DNA of 64,000 bases from Flintibacter sp. KGMB00164 (GTDB lineage Bacteria > Bacillota > Clostridia > Oscillospirales > Oscillospiraceae), in the NCBI RefSeq assembly GCF_008727735.1, contig NZ_CP044227.1, positions 744,001 to 808,000 on the forward strand, written 5' to 3'. A model generated the notes under the pieces. The model saw only the letters and a program-made list of their open reading frames with translations, made no database searches and was not told the DNA's origin. Made by a program: the position numbers and the translations under genes. Shown here piece by piece: positions 60,238 to 64,000 of the stretch. Every line of letters starts with the position of its first letter. The first letter of the stretch is position 1.

Positions 60238-62029
60238 GGGAGACCTCCTTTCGGGGGGCTCTGCTCTGGGGGCCCAGGTTTCCAAGCCACTGAGGACCGT
60301 GAAGCTTAGGCGCGCGGATGGCAAAGCTGGCATTGCTGCGGGTATCGGCGGCCTTCAGGAAGGCCATCATGCCCCAGGAAGAGAGCATGGAGGAGCCGCC
60401 GTTGGAGACAAAGGGGAAGGTGACGCCGGTAAGAGGCAGAATATCCACCGAGCCCAGCACATTCAGCGTAGTCTGAAAGACCAGCAGGCTGGTGGCGGCA
60501 CAGGCGGCAATGGAGTAGAAACTGGAGCGGCCGGCCCGGCAGCACCGCACAGCGAACACCGCCAGAGCCACAATGCACAGCACCGAAAGTACCGCGATGA
60601 TAAGACCCCACTCCTCGCACAGCATGCCAAACACCAGATCGGTGTCAGCGGCAGACACGCGGTGGAGCCAGCCGTTTCCCGGTCCCACGCCGATGAGACC
60701 GCCCGAGGCGGCAGCGGACATGGTGCGGGTCTGCTGGAAGCCTCCGTCGGAAGCCTGTTCCCACACGTGGCCCCAGGCCGCAAAGCGTCGCAGAATGTAG
60801 GGCTTGATGCTCACCAGGGTAAAGGCACCGAATACCGCGCCGCCGCAGATGAGAGACAAGGTGGCAAAGTCGCCCGAGCGCAGATAGGCGATCACCAGGA
60901 AGGTAACAAAGAAGATGGCGGCGGTGCCAAAGTCACTCATCAGGGCCAGGCAGCCCATGCAGGCGCCGGTCAGGACAATGAACAACCCCAGATTTCGTTT
61001 GCGGAACAGCCGGTCCAGGGTGGCGGCTCCGGCAAAGATGTAGCAGATCTTGGCAAGCTCCGAAGGCTGGAAGGAGAATCCGCCGATGCTGATCCAGTTG
61101 GCCGCACCGTATTTCACCTTGCCAAGGACGAGAGACAGGCTCAAAAGGAAGATGGCTCCGGCGGCCATGAGCCAACGGATCTTCTTTACCCGCTCCAGAT
61201 CCCGGAGAAACAGCCCCAGAATCAGGAAGAAGATAAGGCCCAGAACCATAGAGAGGAACTGCTTGGGTACTGCACTGGGCGCGGAGGACGAGGTGACGGA
61301 GAGGGACAGCGTGGACAGGAAAAAGGCCACGGTCTCGATTTCAAAGCCAATGCGGCCCAGCGCGCGCATGGTGATGCAGTACAGCCACATTACCGCAGCC
61401 AGGCACAAAAAGGAGCCGGGAACCAGCAGCATGTGCTCTTCATCACCGGAGAAGAGAAACTGCAGGGCAGTCAGAACCTGGAAAATAGTAAGTAAAATCA
61501 GAGAACCCCAGGGAGAGACCGGCTTGGTATCGGTTTTACGCCGGTGCTTGGTCTCCTGATCGGGGACGGGGAGCAATACGGTTTCCACGCCGCCCATGCT
61601 CAGTACATCGCCGAAGGAGACGGAAGAGCCTGCAGGATCAGCAGGAGTTCCGTTTACCGTGACGCCGCTCTTGGAACCCAGATCATATACCGTCCAGCTG
61701 TCATCTTCGCTGCGGATAAGGGCGGCATGCTGTCGGGAGACCACCGGGTAGTTAAGTACTACGTCACAGCTCCCTGCTCGGCCCAGGATGTTTTCCCAGT
61801 GTGTCAGGGGCTCACTGGCTCCGTTTGGCAGGGACAGATAGGCCCAGACCTCTGGCTTTGGAGAGGCCTTGATGAGGGAGCGAATGATGCGCACCAGCAT
61901 GGCCAGAGCCAGCAGAGGGAAGAGAAAGCGCAAAATCAGGGTGTACCAGGCGAAAGCCTGAGGGTAGTCTGCAGGCAGCTGCCGCAGGGCGAGTATGCCG
62001 GCCTGAAGACTGTCGAGAAATTGGGGCAA
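60224..62029 (-). CDS. FHA-domain-RodA/FtsW fusion
   Basis: This 601-aa SEDS glycosyltransferase has an N-terminal membrane helix (~30-55). A cytoplasmic FHA domain (~75-160) has GRAGSCDVVLNYPVVSRQHA and YDLGSKSGVTVNG, including the phospho-Thr-binding Arg, Ser and His. About ten to twelve helices of RodA/FtsW/SpoVE follow, with WISIGGFSFQPSELAKI and FPFVSNGGSSML. TTG 62029 is chosen for 7-nt spacing from AAAGGAGG; GTG 62035 would touch it. The FHA domain implies recruitment of a Ser/Thr-phosphorylated partner. No kinase gene is in view. Confidence 0.93.
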   Translation of the reverse strand: MPQFLDSLQAGILALRQLPADYPQAFAWYTLILRFLFPLLALAMLVRIIRSLIKASPKPEVWAYLSLPNGASEPLTHWENILGRAGSCDVVLNYPVVSRQHAALIRSEDDSWTVYDLGSKSGVTVNGTPADPAGSSVSFGDVLSMGGVETVLLPVPDQETKHRRKTDTKPVSPWGSLILLTIFQVLTALQFLFSGDEEHMLLVPGSFLCLAAVMWLYCITMRALGRIGFEIETVAFFLSTLSLSVTSSSAPSAVPKQFLSMVLGLIFFLILGLFLRDLERVKKIRWLMAAGAIFLLSLSLVLGKVKYGAANWISIGGFSFQPSELAKICYIFAGAATLDRLFRKRNLGLFIVLTGACMGCLALMSDFGTAAIFFVTFLVIAYLRSGDFATLSLICGGAVFGAFTLVSIKPYILRRFAAWGHVWEQASDGGFQQTRTMSAAASGGLIGVGPGNGWLHRVSAADTDLVFGMLCEEWGLIIAVLSVLCIVALAVFAVRCCRAGRSSFYSIAACAATSLLVFQTTLNVLGSVDILPLTGVTFPFVSNGGSSMLSSWGMMAFLKAADTRSNASFAIRAPKLHGPQWLGNLGPQSRAPRKEVSREKD

Positions 62030-62154
62030 GTCCACCCCTCCTTTCAAAACGGGGAAAAAAGGTTTGCTTACAGGATACTACAACTGTCCCGCCGATACAA
62101 GGGCGGTTTTGCACAAACACAGCTTGAAATGTGGAAAAAGCCATGGAAACAGAC

Positions 62155-62192
62155 AAAAAACGGTGCGGCAGCAAAATTCTGCTGCCGCACCG
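62155..62192 (-). terminator. Terminator of the fab operon
   Basis: On the minus strand GGTGCGGCAGCA-gaattt-TGCTGCCGCACC is followed by TTTTTT, 7 bp after the MarR gene stop. Confidence 0.93.
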
Positions 62193-62198
62193 CGGTGG

Positions 62199-62654
62199 TT
62201 AATTTTCGTGAGAGGGGATCTGATTCAGTTCGGGCATCAGCTCATCCGAGATGATGTTGAGCATCTCTTCCAGCTTCTCCACGTCCTGGGCAGGAAAGCG
62301 CTCTTTGATCCGGTCCATGACGGTGGAGAGATAGCGGTAGCTCACATTGTAGTAGTCGATATACTTTTGCGTTACCGACAGATGATACTCCCGCTTGTCA
62401 TCGGGAGACTGCTCCTTGGTAATGTAGCCCTTTTGGATGAGGCTGTTGATCTTATAGGCGGCATTGGGCGGAGAGATGTTTACAAAGCTGGAGAACTCAG
62501 CGATGGTGGGGTGTCCCAGGGCGTTGATGATCTCCATGCAAAAGGTCTCCACCGTGGTCAGACTGGCCTCCCGGGTTTGAAAGCGGGAAAAGACCGCCCG
62601 GTAGAAATGGAGCTTAAATTTTGTATACACGCGGTTGAACGACTCGTCCAGCAT
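62199..62654 (-). CDS. MarR-family regulator (FabT-like)
   Basis: This 151-aa winged-helix protein has a recognition-helix region (HPTIAEFSSFVNISPPNAAY then KINSLIQKGYI) and wing SPDDKREYHLSVT. Its position as the last gene behind fabF and fabZ suggests it controls fatty-acid synthesis, as FabT does in other Firmicutes, where the gene is usually at the front. The start has AGGAGG upstream. Effector unknown (acyl-ACP in FabT). Confidence 0.88.
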   Translation of the reverse strand: MLDESFNRVYTKFKLHFYRAVFSRFQTREASLTTVETFCMEIINALGHPTIAEFSSFVNISPPNAAYKINSLIQKGYITKEQSPDDKREYHLSVTQKYIDYYNVSYRYLSTVMDRIKERFPAQDVEKLEEMLNIISDELMPELNQIPSHEN

Positions 62655-62719
62655 GACACTTCCTCCTGCACGTTCTAAAGTGATTCCAATATAGCAAACT
62701 TACAGGTGGAAAGCAACCG

Positions 62720-63145
62720 TTACTGGATCACAAAGGTAAGTTCGCAGCGGGCTGCGATCTTGCCATCCACCTTAGCTACCGCCTTGCCGAATCCGATGGG
62801 GCCGTGCTGTTCCACCAGTTCGCAGCTGAGCTCCAACACATCGCCGGGAAGAACCGGCTGTTTAAAGCGGGCGTTCTTCACGCCGCCGAAAATGGCCAGC
62901 TTTCCCTTATTCTCGGGCAGAGACAGGGCGGCCACGGCTCCGGTCTGAGCCAGAGCCTCCAGGATCAGTACCCCGGGCATGATGGGCTTGCCGGGGAAGT
63001 GACCCACAAAGAAGGGCTCGTTCATGGTCACACACTTGATGCCGGTCGCTTTCACGCCGGGCTCACAGTCGGTGATCTTGTCCACCAGCAGGAAGGGAGG
63101 ACGATGAGGAAGGATCTCCATGATCTGCTCAATATTCAGCTGCAT
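62720..63145 (-). CDS. fabZ: 3-hydroxyacyl-ACP dehydratase FabZ
   Basis: This 141-aa hotdog-fold enzyme dehydrates 3-hydroxyacyl-ACP in fatty-acid elongation. It has ILPHRPPFLLVDKI at the start, the catalytic H49 in VGHFPGKPIMPGV and E63 in LILEALAQ. It lies 3 bp after fabF and is full length. Confidence 0.96.
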   Translation of the reverse strand: MQLNIEQIMEILPHRPPFLLVDKITDCEPGVKATGIKCVTMNEPFFVGHFPGKPIMPGVLILEALAQTGAVAALSLPENKGKLAIFGGVKNARFKQPVLPGDVLELSCELVEQHGPIGFGKAVAKVDGKIAARCELTFVIQ

Positions 63146-63148
63146 CTC

Positions 63149-64000
63149 TTAACCCTCCCACTTCTGGAAGACCAGGCAGGTGTTGTGCCCGCCAAAGCCC
63201 AGGGAATCGGAAATGGCCACCTTGATATCCGCCTGACGGCCCTCGTTGGGGACGATGTCCAGGTCACAGGCGGGATCGGGCACCTGATAGTTGATAGTGG
63301 CGGGGACATAGCCGTCCTTCAGCGCCAGCACGGAGAACATGGCCTCCACCGCGCCGCTGGCGCCCAGCAGGTGGCCGGTCATGGATTTGGTGGAACTGAC
63401 CATCAGATTCTTGGCGTGGTCGCCGAAAACCTGGTGAATGGCAGCAGTCTCGCCGCTGTCGTTGAGGGGAGTGGAGGTGCCGTGGGCGTTGACATAGTCT
63501 ACCTGCTCGGGGGTCATGTCTGCGTCGGCCAGAGCCTGCTGGATGCAGGCGGCGCTCCAGGTGCCCTTGGGATCGGGAGCGGTGATGTGATAGGCGTCGC
63601 AGGTGGCACCGTAGCCCACCACCTCGCCGTAGATCTTAGCGCCACGGGCCAGAGCGTGGTCCAGCTCCTCCAGTACCAGAATGGCCGCACCCTCGCCCAT
63701 AACAAAGCCGCTGCGCTCGGCATCAAAGGGGATGGAGGCACGGTTGGGGTCGCTGGCAGTGGTCAGTGCGCTCATAGAGGTGAAGCCGCCCATGGCCAGG
63801 GGGGTGATGGAGGCCTCGGCGCCGCCGGAGAGCATCACCTCGGCGTAGCCGTCCCGGATGTGGCGGAAGGCGTCGCCTACCGCATTGCTGCCGCCGGCAC
63901 AGGCGGCCACGGGACAGATGCACATGCCGTGCAGGCCCAGCCGGATGGCGATATGACCGGCAGCCAGGTTGGTGATAGACATGGGGATAAAGAAGGGGGA
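63149..64000 (-). CDS. fabF: 3-oxoacyl-ACP synthase II (FabF), C-terminal part
   Basis: The frame is open to the right edge of the window; 283 residues are visible from SPFFIPMSITNLAAGH. It has the active-site Cys in PVAACAGGSNAVGDAF, the first His in NAHGTSTPLND and the second in KSMTGHLLGASGAVE, followed by NTCLVF near the end. It condenses malonyl-ACP with acyl-ACP. The N-terminal third is outside the window, so the start cannot be given. Confidence 0.95.
   Translation of the reverse strand, partial: SPFFIPMSITNLAAGHIAIRLGLHGMCICPVAACAGGSNAVGDAFRHIRDGYAEVMLSGGAEASITPLAMGGFTSMSALTTASDPNRASIPFDAERSGFVMGEGAAILVLEELDHALARGAKIYGEVVGYGATCDAYHITAPDPKGTWSAACIQQALADADMTPEQVDYVNAHGTSTPLNDSGETAAIHQVFGDHAKNLMVSSTKSMTGHLLGASGAVEAMFSVLALKDGYVPATINYQVPDPACDLDIVPNEGRQADIKVAISDSLGFGGHNTCLVFQKWEG

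Overview
The window looks like a chromosome segment from a Gram-positive, strictly anaerobic gut Clostridium of the Oscillospiraceae type (Flavonifractor/Pseudoflavonifractor-like). The evidence is a trimeric [FeFe]-hydrogenase, a V-type ATPase with Na+-site residues, strong AGGAGG ribosome binding sites with frequent GTG/TTG starts, and a high-GC gene complement with many antisense shadow frames. The genus is inferred from gene content, not from a marker gene.

Layout. 1-1.26 kb: end of an LCP-family cell-wall gene with a tandem-repeat tail, then rsfS. 1.3-8.2 kb: a 6.9-kb integrative element in the 3' end of a tRNA-Arg(ACG) gene, flanked by 48-bp repeats. It carries a tyrosine integrase, a Cro/CI-type regulator, an excisionase-like HTH, a primase-helicase and a terminase-small-subunit-like HTH, but no virion or conjugation genes, so it resembles a small phage satellite. 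8.2-12 kb: an NSS transporter and a two-component system. 12-16.1 kb: hydCBA. 16.6-18.7 kb: a YwqG-like gene and an unknown partner. 18.8-21.8 kb: a TPP-riboswitch-controlled thiamine salvage operon (HAD phosphatase, thiD, thiT, tenA). 21.9-28.1 kb: cytidine deaminase, a DUF378 protein, a MacB-type ABC exporter, a two-component system and a TIGR02206-like membrane protein.

28.2-37.6 kb is a coherent 5-oxoproline unit. An SSS transporter, an NtrB-like kinase and a sigma-54 activator (stop/start overlapped) are followed by a textbook sigma-54 promoter driving pxpA, a YcsG-like transporter, pxpB, pxpC and a DUF1445 gene. 37.7-41.8 kb: SpoU methyltransferase, lipid kinase, SDR reductase and a membrane-anchored DUF4015-like protein. 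42-51 kb: the V-type ATPase operon (order G/H, I, K, E, C, F, A, B, D), interrupted between F and A by a highly structured intergenic repeat. 51-57 kb: a beta-sandwich repeat protein with a cysteine-rich ORF behind it, and a nagB/nagA/ROK-like kinase operon facing a divergent RpiR regulator across an AT-rich palindrome-bearing region. 57-64 kb: two tRNA-Ser genes, glycerate kinase, a penicillin-binding protein with an FHA-RodA fusion, and the end of a fatty-acid operon (fabF, fabZ, MarR).

The two most interesting signals are (i) four 11-bp-spaced iteron-like repeats inside the element's primase-helicase gene, which look like an embedded replication origin, and (ii) the self-contained sigma-54/NtrBC control of 5-oxoproline use.
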